Assembly: GCA_015057025.1 (NCBI GenBank)
Contig: SVFD01000002.1
Coordinates: 124,001 to 188,000 of the forward strand
From: Lachnospiraceae bacterium
GTDB taxonomy: Bacteria; Bacillota; Clostridia; Lachnospirales; Lachnospiraceae
Length of the DNA stretch: 64,000 nucleotides
Reading direction: 5' to 3'
In this document: positions 8,452-15,471 of the stretch, piece by piece
Layout: every line of letters starts with the position of its first letter
Position numbering within the stretch: the first letter of the stretch is position 1
Notes under the pieces: generated by a model
Databases searched by the model: none
Told to the model about the DNA's origin: nothing
What the model saw: only the letters and a program-made list of their open reading frames with translations
Program-made: the position numbers and the translations under genes

Positions 8452-9501
8452 ATGGATAATCAAAATTATCATGAACAACTCATGAAAAAAAATATTCTGC
8501 GTCTGCGTGAATTTACAAAAAATCTTCCACCCTTCTGTCAGGAGTATTTCTTAGGAACGGCACAAACTATTTCCTCAAGGACACAGTTAGCATATGCATT
8601 TGATTTAAAAGTTTTTTTTGAATACATACATCAATTTAAAAATGGATATCAGAATATTGAAATTACCGAATACGAATTGTCTATTTTAGATGAAATAACA
8701 CGTAAGGATATCTTGCAGTTTCTTGAATATCTTTCTTATTATGAAAAAGACGGTAAAGAATTTACGAATGATGAACGTGGTAAAGCACGAAAACTTTCTA
8801 CATTAAAGAGTTTTTATCGCTTCTTTTATCGAAATGAAATGATTAAAACCAATCCTGCTGCATTAGTTGATATGCCTAAAATACATGAGAAAGAAATCAT
8901 ACGTTTAGATATTAATGAAGTTGCTGAACTTCTTGATATGGTTGAAAATGGAGACAAACTCACTAAAGGTGAAAAACGTTATTATGAAAAAAATAGTTTG
9001 CGTGATTTCACTATTCTTACTGTTATGCTTGGCACCGGTATCCGTGTATCTGAATGTGTGGGGCTTAATTTAAAAGATTTGGATACAGAAGAAAATAGGT
9101 TTAAAGTAAGACGAAAAGGCGGTAATGAAAGTATCATTTACTATGGTGAAGAAGTTGCAGCTGCCTTGGAACGTTATCTTATTCAACGTGAACATGAAAT
9201 TCCCTGTGAAGGAAGCGAAGATGCACTCTTCCTTTCTATTCAGAAAAAACGTATGAGCGTACGGGCTATGGAAAATATGGTCACTAAATATACAGAAAAG
9301 TTAAATTGTCTCAAACGAATCACACCGCATAAGTTACGTAGTACATTCGGTACGAATCTTTATCGTGAAACGCAGGATATTTATATGGTTGCGGACTTCT
9401 TAGGACATCGTGATGTAAATACTACCCGTAAACACTACGCTTCTATTTCAGATGATAAGCGAAGAACTGCAATTCGTAAGTTTAAATTGCGAGAAGAATA
9501 A
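8452..9501 (+). CDS. Xer-like tyrosine recombinase
   Basis: A 349-residue site-specific recombinase with an N-terminal SAM-like DNA-binding domain (about 20-140) and a C-terminal catalytic domain. All catalytic residues are visible: R198 (TGIRVSE), K222 (RRKGG), H293 and R296 (HKLRS), H319 (LGHRD) and the nucleophile Y329 (KHYA). AGGAGG precedes the start. The protein resembles chromosomal XerC/XerD more than phage integrases. No attachment site, phage gene or tRNA lies beside it, and its neighbour lexA is a conserved chromosomal gene, so a housekeeping role is likely. XerC, XerD or another paralogue cannot be told apart here. Confidence 0.85.
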   Translation: MDNQNYHEQLMKKNILRLREFTKNLPPFCQEYFLGTAQTISSRTQLAYAFDLKVFFEYIHQFKNGYQNIEITEYELSILDEITRKDILQFLEYLSYYEKDGKEFTNDERGKARKLSTLKSFYRFFYRNEMIKTNPAALVDMPKIHEKEIIRLDINEVAELLDMVENGDKLTKGEKRYYEKNSLRDFTILTVMLGTGIRVSECVGLNLKDLDTEENRFKVRRKGGNESIIYYGEEVAAALERYLIQREHEIPCEGSEDALFLSIQKKRMSVRAMENMVTKYTEKLNCLKRITPHKLRSTFGTNLYRETQDIYMVADFLGHRDVNTTRKHYASISDDKRRTAIRKFKLREE

Positions 9502-9504
9502 AAA

Positions 9505-9966
9505 TTATTTAATTTCTTCGCTGTAATAAGGAATTACAATGCTGGTTCCGCTGATAAGATCATCTGCATCTGTTATATGATTAATTTGCATTACTTCATT
9601 AATATATTCGTTTTGGTTATCGTAGCCTAATTGATAATGTTCATTTGCGATAGACCAAAGGCTGTCTCCAGGGTGTATAGTTACGGAAGTATAATATTTA
9701 TGTAAAATGTCATTATCATGAGCTTCTATATTTTGACTAAACAGACTTGCAGATAATGCAATCAGAATAGCTAATACACATACTATAAATACAACTGCTG
9801 CTTTATGAAGAAGATTCTTATAAAGCAGTTTTTTCTTAGAAGCAGTTCCTTTCTTTAATGTTTGATATGTATAATATGCAGAATGTACAAACGGTTTCAA
9901 TATTGCAACTAATATATTAAAAAAATAATCTCCTATTGAATTAAAATTTAATATTGTTAAATTCAT
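9505..9966 (-). CDS. LysM protein, YneA-like SOS division inhibitor candidate
   Basis: A 153-residue protein with a membrane-proximal N-terminus, a lysine-rich stretch, one transmembrane helix (about 55-73) and a C-terminal LysM peptidoglycan-binding domain (about 95-147, HPGDSLWSIANEHY). In Bacillus the equivalent gene divergent from lexA is yneA, which blocks septation during DNA damage. This protein has the same domain plan and position but a longer N-terminus than YneA. GAGGTG lies five bases before the start. Its promoter (10020-10048) has a perfect LexA box inside the spacer. It converges on the recombinase gene with only three bases between stops. Confidence 0.75.
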   Translation of the reverse strand: MNLTILNFNSIGDYFFNILVAILKPFVHSAYYTYQTLKKGTASKKKLLYKNLLHKAAVVFIVCVLAILIALSASLFSQNIEAHDNDILHKYYTSVTIHPGDSLWSIANEHYQLGYDNQNEYINEVMQINHITDADDLISGTSIVIPYYSEEIK

Positions 9967-9988
9967 ATAATCACCTCACAATTTTTGT

Positions 9989-10039
9989 CGAACATGTGTT
10001 ACGAACATCTGTTTGTTACAGTATACGAACTATTGTTCG
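9989..10039. promoter_or_regulatory. Cluster of three LexA (SOS) boxes
   Basis: Gram-positive LexA boxes follow CGAAC-N4-GTTCG. Here are CGAACATGTGTTAC (9989-10002), CGAACATCTGTTTG (10002-10015) and CGAACTATTGTTCG (10026-10039); the last is a full match. A weaker copy, CGAACAAAATTTCG, lies at 10068-10081 nearer lexA. The three main boxes cover the promoter and start region of the LysM gene. Confidence 0.92.
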
Positions 10040-10048
10040 GTTTGTCAA
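10020..10048 (-). promoter_or_regulatory. SigA promoter of the LysM gene with embedded LexA box
   Basis: On the minus strand TTGACA (10043-10048) and TATACT (10020-10025) are 17 bases apart. The perfect LexA box 10026-10039 lies inside the spacer, so LexA would directly block RNA polymerase. The leader to the ATG at 9966 is about 47 bases. Confidence 0.88.
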
Positions 10049-10091
10049 TAGATTTTTTGCAAAAAATCGAACAAAATTTCGGAATATATGT

Positions 10092-10120
10092 TTGCTTTTT
10101 CTTAAAAAGTATGATAGGAT
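10092..10120 (+). promoter_or_regulatory. Probable lexA promoter
   Basis: TTGCTT (10092-10097) and TAGGAT (10115-10120) are separated by 17 bases, about 20 bases before the GGAAGGAGG ribosome binding site of lexA. The weak LexA box at 10068-10081 lies just upstream of the -35. Both hexamers are off consensus. Confidence 0.5.
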
Positions 10121-10147
10121 AAAACTATCAGAGGAAGGAGGTTCTTT

Positions 10148-10792
10148 ATGAGTAAAGGTAAAATTTCAGCAAAACAAAGAGAAATATTAGATTTTATTAA
10201 AGAAGAAATATTGCAGAGAGGTTATCCGCCTGCTGTTCGTGAAATTTGCGAAGCGGTTCATTTGAAATCAACTTCTTCTGTACACTCTCATTTAGAAACA
10301 TTAGAGAAGAACGGATATATTCGCCGTGATCCGACCAAACCCCGTGCAATTGAAATTATGGATGATGAGTTTCAGACTGTACGTACAGAAGCATATCATG
10401 CAACTTCCGGTCCTGAAATGGTTAATATTCCTGTTGTTGGTACTGTTGCAGCCGGTCAGCCTATACTTGCTCAGGAGAATATTGAAAGTTACTTCCCTAT
10501 GCCGGTACATATGGTTCCCAATGCCGAAACTTTTGTATTAAAAGTGAAGGGTGAAAGTATGATTAATGTGGGAATTTATGATGGTGACAGTATTTTTGTA
10601 GAGAAATGCGAAACTGCCCGTAATGGAGATACCGTTGTGGCATTGGTGGAAGACTCTGCCACTGTTAAGACTTTTTATAAAGAAGACGGACATTATCGTT
10701 TGCAGCCTGAGAATGATACTATGGATCCTATTATTGTAGATGAATGTCAAATTCTTGGTAAGGTATTTGGTGTATTTAGATTATGGCATTAA
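10148..10792 (+). CDS. lexA: SOS repressor LexA
   Basis: A 214-residue repressor with an N-terminal winged helix (1-65) and a C-terminal S24 self-cleavage domain. The cleavage pair is A102-G103 (VAAGQP); the catalytic dyad is S137 (GESM) and K174 (ATVKTF). When RecA-ssDNA forms, LexA cuts itself and releases SOS genes. It faces the LysM gene across a 181-base region with three good LexA boxes, the Bacillus lexA-yneA plan. GGAAGGAGG precedes the start and a strong terminator follows. Confidence 0.98.
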   Translation: MSKGKISAKQREILDFIKEEILQRGYPPAVREICEAVHLKSTSSVHSHLETLEKNGYIRRDPTKPRAIEIMDDEFQTVRTEAYHATSGPEMVNIPVVGTVAAGQPILAQENIESYFPMPVHMVPNAETFVLKVKGESMINVGIYDGDSIFVEKCETARNGDTVVALVEDSATVKTFYKEDGHYRLQPENDTMDPIIVDECQILGKVFGVFRLWH

Positions 10793-10831
10793 GATTAATC
10801 AGATATTTCTTTTAAACAATGGTTATAAAAT

Positions 10832-10866
10832 AACCCGAAGAATATATTTCTATTCTTCGGGTTTTA
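10832..10866 (+). terminator. Terminator between lexA and rsfS (convergent)
   Basis: AACCCGAAGAATA pairs perfectly with TATTCTTCGGGTT over six bases, followed by TTTT. It lies between converging genes and may also serve the minus strand, where ATTTTAT follows the stem. Confidence 0.9.
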
Positions 10867-10909
10867 ATATTATACTCTTCTATTTATAAATTGTAATAAT
10901 AGGTATTTT

Positions 10910-11260
10910 TTACATGAAATCTTTAGCATCTACACAGACACCGTCTCTCCAAATACGTTCCAGATCATAGAACAAGCGGTTTTCATTATCAAAAATATGA
11001 ACAATAATATCAGCATAGTCCATAAGTACCCAATTAGCACTTTCATATCCTTCAATTTGTTTCGGTGCAGCACCTGCTTTACCTAAATCTTTCTCTACAG
11101 AATCGGTCAATGCCTGAATTTGATTGCGATTCTTTCCTTCTGCAATAATAAAGTAATCTGCTAAAACGCTAACTTTACTGATATCTATTACACGAATGTT
11201 TTCTGCTTTTTTTTCTTCCAATGCATTGATTGCAATTTTTACCATTTCTTTGGATTCCAT
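10910..11260 (-). CDS. rsfS: Ribosome silencing factor RsfS
   Basis: A 116-residue protein of the RsfS/Iojap family, which binds uL14 on the large subunit and blocks joining of the subunits in starvation. Motifs DISKVSVLADYFIIAEG and WVLMDYADIIVHIF are typical and the length is normal. AAGGAG lies eight bases upstream of the ATG. It is the last gene of the block obgE-yhbY-nadD/yqeK-rsfS, 20 bases after the fusion gene. Confidence 0.97.
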   Translation of the reverse strand: MESKEMVKIAINALEEKKAENIRVIDISKVSVLADYFIIAEGKNRNQIQALTDSVEKDLGKAGAAPKQIEGYESANWVLMDYADIIVHIFDNENRLFYDLERIWRDGVCVDAKDFM

Positions 11261-11280
11261 TTATTTTACTCCTTTATATT

Positions 11281-12501
11281 TTATAAATACTTTTTATAGA
11301 ACTCATATGTTTCAAGCGTCATCGGATCAATTAAAGTAATATTATCCGTGTGTTTCTTTTGAAGATATTCAATATTATCTTTTAAAATATGTGCGGTTAC
11401 TTTGTTTAAATTAAGCATTGCAAGTTCACGATATTCCGGAAGCTTATCACTATGTTTGCGTCCCGGTTCAATATAATCTGCCACATAAATAATCTGCTCT
11501 AACAGACTCATTTCCGGTTTGCCGGTTGTATGATAATAAATTGCCGATAAAATATCGGTGTCAATAATTTTATAATTTTCATATGCCAGTAAAGCTCCTG
11601 CTTTTGCATGTAAAAGTTCAGGATTATTTATTTCTAAATCACTAACGGAAACGTCAAATTTGGCGCATAAAGCGAGTTTTTGTTCTGTATCAATATATTT
11701 TGCACAATCATGTAAAAGAGCCGCCAAACGTGCTTTTTCAACGTTACAAGCCCATTTCTGTGCAAGAATAACAGCTGTATCAACCACTCCCATGGTATGA
11801 CGAAAGCGTTTTGGTTTAATATCTTCCTTTAATTGATTGTGTATTTGCTCGGTTTCGGCTGAATATAAATCATGTCGCATTATATAATCTGCTACACAAT
11901 CAGGTAAATCCAGTGAATCTAAAGAACTGTTCGGATGTTTTTTTCGAAACGAACGAATTTCAGTGGAAGAAATATCCATAGTCGGACAATGGATAAAATT
12001 GATATTTGCATCAAATTTATTATATAATTCTTTCGCTTTTTTTTGTTCCTTTTGTTCCATCTGTTCTTCTGTATTTTCGTCTGTCCTTGTGGCACATAAA
12101 ATAGTACAATTCTTAAATATATATTCTACATTACGCCATTTTTCAAGAGAAAATAAACTGTCTGTTCCGATTATAAAATATAATTCGGCATCAGGATGCT
12201 TTTTTTTGAAATATTCTATGGTATCACAGGTATATGTATTACCTTTTCGCTCTATTTCTACATCGCTTATAGTAAATTCAGGATGATTCTGAATCGCAAG
12301 TGAGGTCATTTCATAACGAAAATATGAATCCGTGACATTTTTTTTCATATATGAAATACCTGTAGGTATAAAAATCACTTTTGATAAAGCATATTCTTTT
12401 AAAGCAGCCTCTGCAATCATAAGATGACCATTGTGAATCGGGTCAAAAGTGCCGCCTAAAATACCGATTTTTAAATAATTTGCCTTTACTTCGCGATTCA
12501 T
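11281..12501 (-). CDS. nadD: NadD-YqeK fusion: nicotinate-nucleotide adenylyltransferase plus HD hydrolase
   Basis: A 406-residue two-enzyme protein. Residues 10-205 are NadD, which makes NaAD from NaMN and ATP: GGTFDPIHNGH (16-26) is the nucleotidyltransferase motif and SSTEIRS the second. Residues from about 215 to 406 are a YqeK-type HD domain, with FRHTMGV, LLHDCAKYID and a distal YVADYIEPGRK. YqeK proteins are symmetrical Ap4A hydrolases. In many Firmicutes nadD and yqeK are separate neighbours in this order; here they are joined with no stop between them. Both parts look complete. GGAGAG precedes the start. Confidence 0.93.
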   Translation of the reverse strand: MNREVKANYLKIGILGGTFDPIHNGHLMIAEAALKEYALSKVIFIPTGISYMKKNVTDSYFRYEMTSLAIQNHPEFTISDVEIERKGNTYTCDTIEYFKKKHPDAELYFIIGTDSLFSLEKWRNVEYIFKNCTILCATRTDENTEEQMEQKEQKKAKELYNKFDANINFIHCPTMDISSTEIRSFRKKHPNSSLDSLDLPDCVADYIMRHDLYSAETEQIHNQLKEDIKPKRFRHTMGVVDTAVILAQKWACNVEKARLAALLHDCAKYIDTEQKLALCAKFDVSVSDLEINNPELLHAKAGALLAYENYKIIDTDILSAIYYHTTGKPEMSLLEQIIYVADYIEPGRKHSDKLPEYRELAMLNLNKVTAHILKDNIEYLQKKHTDNITLIDPMTLETYEFYKKYL

Positions 12502-12518
12502 ATCATCTCTCCGCTAAA

Positions 12519-12815
12519 TTATTTTGGAAGTACAATCTGCTTATTGTCTTTATTTTCCTTATATAACACAATTTTTTTTCCAATTACATGAACAACATTT
12601 GAATTTGTTCGTTCAGCTAAAGTATGTGCAATTTCTTTCGGGTCATCCATGCAATTTTTTAATACTGCAATTTTAATTAATTCATGTGTGTTAAAAGTTT
12701 CTGCAATAGCATTGGTAAATTCCGGAGTCAGGCTTGATTTTCCAATCTGAAACAAGGGCTCCAAGTTAGATGCCAGGGACTTTAAATATGCTCTTTGCTT
12801 ACTTGTCATTTCCAT
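12519..12815 (-). CDS. yhbY: YhbY family RNA-binding protein
   Basis: A 98-residue single CRM domain protein that associates with pre-50S ribosomal subunits. KQRAYLKSLA, the IGKS turn and ELIKIAVLKN are family features. The frame is open from a TTG at 12830, but AGGAG lies between that codon and the ATG ending at 12815, so the ATG is taken as the start. It lies between obgE and nadD/yqeK, as in many Firmicutes. Confidence 0.93.
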   Translation of the reverse strand: MEMTSKQRAYLKSLASNLEPLFQIGKSSLTPEFTNAIAETFNTHELIKIAVLKNCMDDPKEIAHTLAERTNSNVVHVIGKKIVLYKENKDNKQIVLPK

Positions 12816-12891
12816 TTTTTCTCCTAACAATTCATATCAATAGATATTGAATATAAAGTTATTTGTAATTTTATTTGTTATTCAGTTTACA

Positions 12892-14238
12892 TTATGACTT
12901 ATAATAATCAAACTGTAATCCATACATGCGAACTGTGTCACCTTCAGAAATTCCAAGTTCCTCCAATTGATCTAAAATTCCGTTTTCTTTCATGAATTTC
13001 TGGAAGAATTGGAAGCCTTTTTCGGATTCAAGATTGGTGTAGCCCAGCATTTTTTCAATACGGGGACCTTCAACAATATATTCGTCCTCTTCTTCATCAT
13101 ATTCCACAGTAAAAGGTTCATTGGAAAGAGGCATTTCCATTTCAGGGAAATATTCCTGCTCGAAGATAATCGGCTCAGCTTCTGTTTCGTCTAATATTTT
13201 TTGAACATGATATAAAAGTTCCTTTAAACCGGTCCCGCTGACTGCACTGATTGGGAACACTGCATAACCTTGTGGTTCAAATTCATTTTTGATTCTGGTT
13301 AAGGGATCTGTTACAGTTTCGCCATAAATTAATTCACCATTTTCATCGATATCGATAGCTTCCGGTTCTTCCGCAATAACAGCATCCATTTTGTTAGCTG
13401 CAATTACTTGAGGACGTTTTGCAATTTCAGGGTTATATTTCTCTAACTCTTTATTGATTGCATAAATATCTTCGATAGGATCACGTCCTTCTGTTGATGC
13501 GGCATCTACAATGTGAATAATAACTCTTGTACGTTCAATATGACGTAAAAATTGATGCCCTAAGCCTACTCCTTCTGCCGCACCTTCAATAAGTCCGGGA
13601 ATATCAGCAATAACAAATCCTTTTGCATCCGGCAAATCTACTACACCTAAGTGAGGATTAATTGTTGTAAAATGATAATTTGCAATTTCCGGTCTGGCAT
13701 TGGTAACTCTTGATAAGAATGTAGATTTTCCGACATTAGGATAACCAACTAACCCTACATCAGCAATAACCTTTAATTCGAGAAAAAGTTCCAGTTCCTG
13801 GGCCGGTTGACCGGGTTGCGCATATTTTGGAGCCTGCATGGTAGATGTAGCATAATGCTGATTGCCGTTTCCGCCCTTACCGCCTTTTAAAATCATAAAT
13901 TCAGTAGTGTCACCGGACATATCCACAATAACCTTACCGCTGTTTGCTTCTTTGATAACGGTTCCTTCAGGTACTTTAATAATTTTATCTTCACCGTTTT
14001 TTCCGCGACAATTACGCTTTCCGCCTTCCTGACCATGCTCAGCACAATACTTTCTGATATGTCTAAAATCTGTAAGTGTATTCATTCCTTTGTCTACAAC
14101 AAAATAAACGCTGCCGCCGTCACCACCGTCACCGCCGTCCGGACCACCATCCGGAACATATTTTTCGCGTCGGAAGGAAACGTGTCCGTCTCCGCCTTTT
14201 CCGCTTCGAACATAAATTTTAGCTCTGTCTGCAAACAT
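12892..14238 (-). CDS. obgE: GTPase Obg
   Basis: A 448-residue ribosome-assembly GTPase. The glycine-rich Obg fold fills about residues 1-158, followed by the G domain with GYPNVGKST (P-loop), DIPGLIEGA (switch II) and NKMD (guanine specificity), and a C-terminal OCT domain. An acidic stretch (EYDEEEDEY) precedes the OCT domain. The longest frame starts at GTG 14247, but AAAGGCGG lies right against it; the ATG at 14238 has proper spacing. A hairpin at 14265-14291 lies between rpmA and this gene. Confidence 0.97.
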   Translation of the reverse strand: MFADRAKIYVRSGKGGDGHVSFRREKYVPDGGPDGGDGGDGGSVYFVVDKGMNTLTDFRHIRKYCAEHGQEGGKRNCRGKNGEDKIIKVPEGTVIKEANSGKVIVDMSGDTTEFMILKGGKGGNGNQHYATSTMQAPKYAQPGQPAQELELFLELKVIADVGLVGYPNVGKSTFLSRVTNARPEIANYHFTTINPHLGVVDLPDAKGFVIADIPGLIEGAAEGVGLGHQFLRHIERTRVIIHIVDAASTEGRDPIEDIYAINKELEKYNPEIAKRPQVIAANKMDAVIAEEPEAIDIDENGELIYGETVTDPLTRIKNEFEPQGYAVFPISAVSGTGLKELLYHVQKILDETEAEPIIFEQEYFPEMEMPLSNEPFTVEYDEEEDEYIVEGPRIEKMLGYTNLESEKGFQFFQKFMKENGILDQLEELGISEGDTVRMYGLQFDYYKS

Positions 14239-14257
14239 CAATGCCACCGCCTTTACT

Positions 14258-14291
14258 TTAAAATAAGCCCCAAATACAAGATTTGGGGCTT
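14258..14291 (-). terminator. Hairpin between rpmA and obgE (partial terminator)
   Basis: AAGCCCCAAAT pairs perfectly with ATTTGGGGCTT over five bases and is followed on the minus strand by ATTTTAAA. The T run is short and interrupted, so some read-through into obgE is likely. It would lower obgE expression relative to the ribosomal proteins. Confidence 0.7.
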
Positions 14292-14303
14292 AAAGGTCAT
14301 ACA

Positions 14304-14588
14304 TTATTTTTCAACAGGATATACACTTGCCTGCTTCTTGTCGCGGCCCTTACGTTCAAATTTAAGTACGCCGTCTACTAAAGCAAACAGAGTATCATCT
14401 CCGCCGATACCTACATTAACACCGGGATGAATCTTTGTTCCACGCTGTCTGTATAAAATGTTACCTGCTTTAACGAACTGTCCGTCAGCTCTCTTCGCAC
14501 CTAATCTCTTGGATTCTGAATCTCTACCGTTCTTAGTAGAACCAACACCCTTTTTATGTGCAAATAATTGAAGGTTCATATTCAACAT
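14304..14588 (-). CDS. rpmA: 50S ribosomal protein bL27 with cleavable N-terminus
   Basis: A 94-residue L27. The mature protein starts after [10 protein letters not shown], the Firmicute-type extension removed by the protease Prp, whose gene is immediately upstream; the rest ([20 protein letters not shown]) is the conserved tail that reaches the peptidyl-transferase centre. A longer frame exists to 14654, but AGGAGG nine bases before the ATG ending at 14588 fixes the start. It follows rplU and prp in the normal order. Confidence 0.98.
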   Translation of the reverse strand: MLNMNLQLFAHKKGVGSTKNGRDSESKRLGAKRADGQFVKAGNILYRQRGTKIHPGVNVGIGGDDTLFALVDGVLKFERKGRDKKQASVYPVEK

Positions 14589-14592
14589 AGGT

Positions 14593-14916
14593 TTACACCT
14601 CCTTGTAATCAACTGATAAATATTTCTTGCCATACTGATTTCGAATGCCCTCAAGCCCTAAAACCAAAGAATCTATCAATAAAACCGCTTCTTTTGAAGG
14701 ATGTTCTTTTAAAAGAATCTCTGTTGTACCGTCTTCATAAGTTTGTGCAAGAACTAAATCCTTGGTAAACTTCTCTAAAGAATTCGCTGCATTTATGACT
14801 AAAACAGAAACTGCAGAACAAATAATATCTTTGCCGTAGTCGTCATACTCTGCATGACCGAACGCTTTAATTTGACTATATTCATTATTGTGCCTGATAA
14901 TCGAAATCTGAATCAT
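14593..14916 (-). CDS. prp: Ribosomal-processing cysteine protease Prp
   Basis: A 107-residue protease that removes the N-terminal extension of L27 before ribosome assembly. The catalytic pair is H21 (FGHAEY) and C33 (DIICSAVS). It lies between rplU and rpmA, as in other Firmicutes, and its substrate site MNLQLFA is present in the L27 gene four bases downstream. The start follows the L21 stop by ten bases and has only a weak ribosome binding site, which suggests coupling to rplU translation. Confidence 0.96.
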   Translation of the reverse strand: MIQISIIRHNNEYSQIKAFGHAEYDDYGKDIICSAVSVLVINAANSLEKFTKDLVLAQTYEDGTTEILLKEHPSKEAVLLIDSLVLGLEGIRNQYGKKYLSVDYKEV

Positions 14917-14926
14917 AAAATCTTAA

Positions 14927-15232
14927 TTAAGCATTGATCTTCTCAATCTTTACGCGTGTGAAAGACTGTCTGTGTCCGTTTTTCTTGTGGTATCCGGTCT
15001 TTCTCTTGTACTTGTATACAATAACTTTCTTGTCTCTACCCTGTTCCATAACAGTTGCAGATACAGTAGCCTTAGCAACGTCGTCACCTACTTTTAAAGT
15101 GTCATCGCTGATTGCTACAACCTGATCAAATGTAACAGCATCTCCTGCTTCTCCGGCAAGCTTTTCTACTTTGATAACATCGCCTTCAGAAACTTTGTAC
15201 TGCTTTCCACCTGTTGCAATAATTGCGTACAT
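14927..15232 (-). CDS. rplU: 50S ribosomal protein bL21
   Basis: A 101-residue L21 starting [18 protein letters not shown] and ending with the conserved [18 protein letters not shown] frame extends upstream to 15253, but AGGAGG before the ATG ending at 15232 fixes the start. It opens the rplU-prp-rpmA unit and is preceded by a leader of about 80 bases that probably carries an L21 autoregulatory element. Confidence 0.98.
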   Translation of the reverse strand: MYAIIATGGKQYKVSEGDVIKVEKLAGEAGDAVTFDQVVAISDDTLKVGDDVAKATVSATVMEQGRDKKVIVYKYKRKTGYHKKNGHRQSFTRVKIEKINA

Positions 15233-15316
15233 AAGGCACCTCCTTATTTCCATTACTCGCTAGTTTTGGTGATGCAAACGGGCATACTTATACCTAACTA
15301 TGCGGCATACTCACAT
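15233..15316 (-). promoter_or_regulatory. Probable L21 leader RNA
   Basis: About 80 transcribed bases precede rplU. They contain TATGC-C-GCATA, a repeated GTATGCC (twice within about 25 bases) and a short GCATCACC stretch. Firmicute rplU genes usually carry an L21 leader that represses translation when L21 is in excess. Position and size fit; I have not matched the consensus structure. Confidence 0.5.
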
Positions 15317-15346
15317 ATATTAGCATGTCAAGGGATTTTATGTCAA
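15317..15346 (-). promoter_or_regulatory. rplU promoter
   Basis: On the minus strand TTGACA (15341-15346) and TAATAT (15317-15322) are 18 bases apart. A second TTGACA lies inside the spacer, too close to that -10 to be used with it. Confidence 0.8.
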
Positions 15347-15430
15347 GTTATTTTTGAAAAAAACTGTAATTTTTTAGTAATTTAGAAAAAGAATAATTAT
15401 AAATACCCTCTTTAACTTTTTTAGTGATAA

Positions 15431-15460
15431 TAAAACGGAGTACCGTTTCCGATACTCCGT
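15431..15460 (-). terminator. Terminator after the SHOCT-repeat gene
   Basis: ACGGAGTA pairs with TACTCCGT, with further CGG/CCG pairing inside, and is followed on the minus strand by TTTTATTA. It insulates the rplU promoter from the gene upstream. Confidence 0.9.
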
Positions 15461-15471
15461 CAAATTACATT

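Noticed and set aside
8452-9501. Tyrosine recombinase as an integrase of a mobile element
   Set aside because: No phage, conjugation or cargo genes, tRNA or att-like repeats flank it, and it sits beside conserved lexA.
9954-10151. Open frame on the + strand across the lexA intergenic region
   Set aside because: It covers the LexA boxes and two promoters and has no ribosome binding site; a chance frame.
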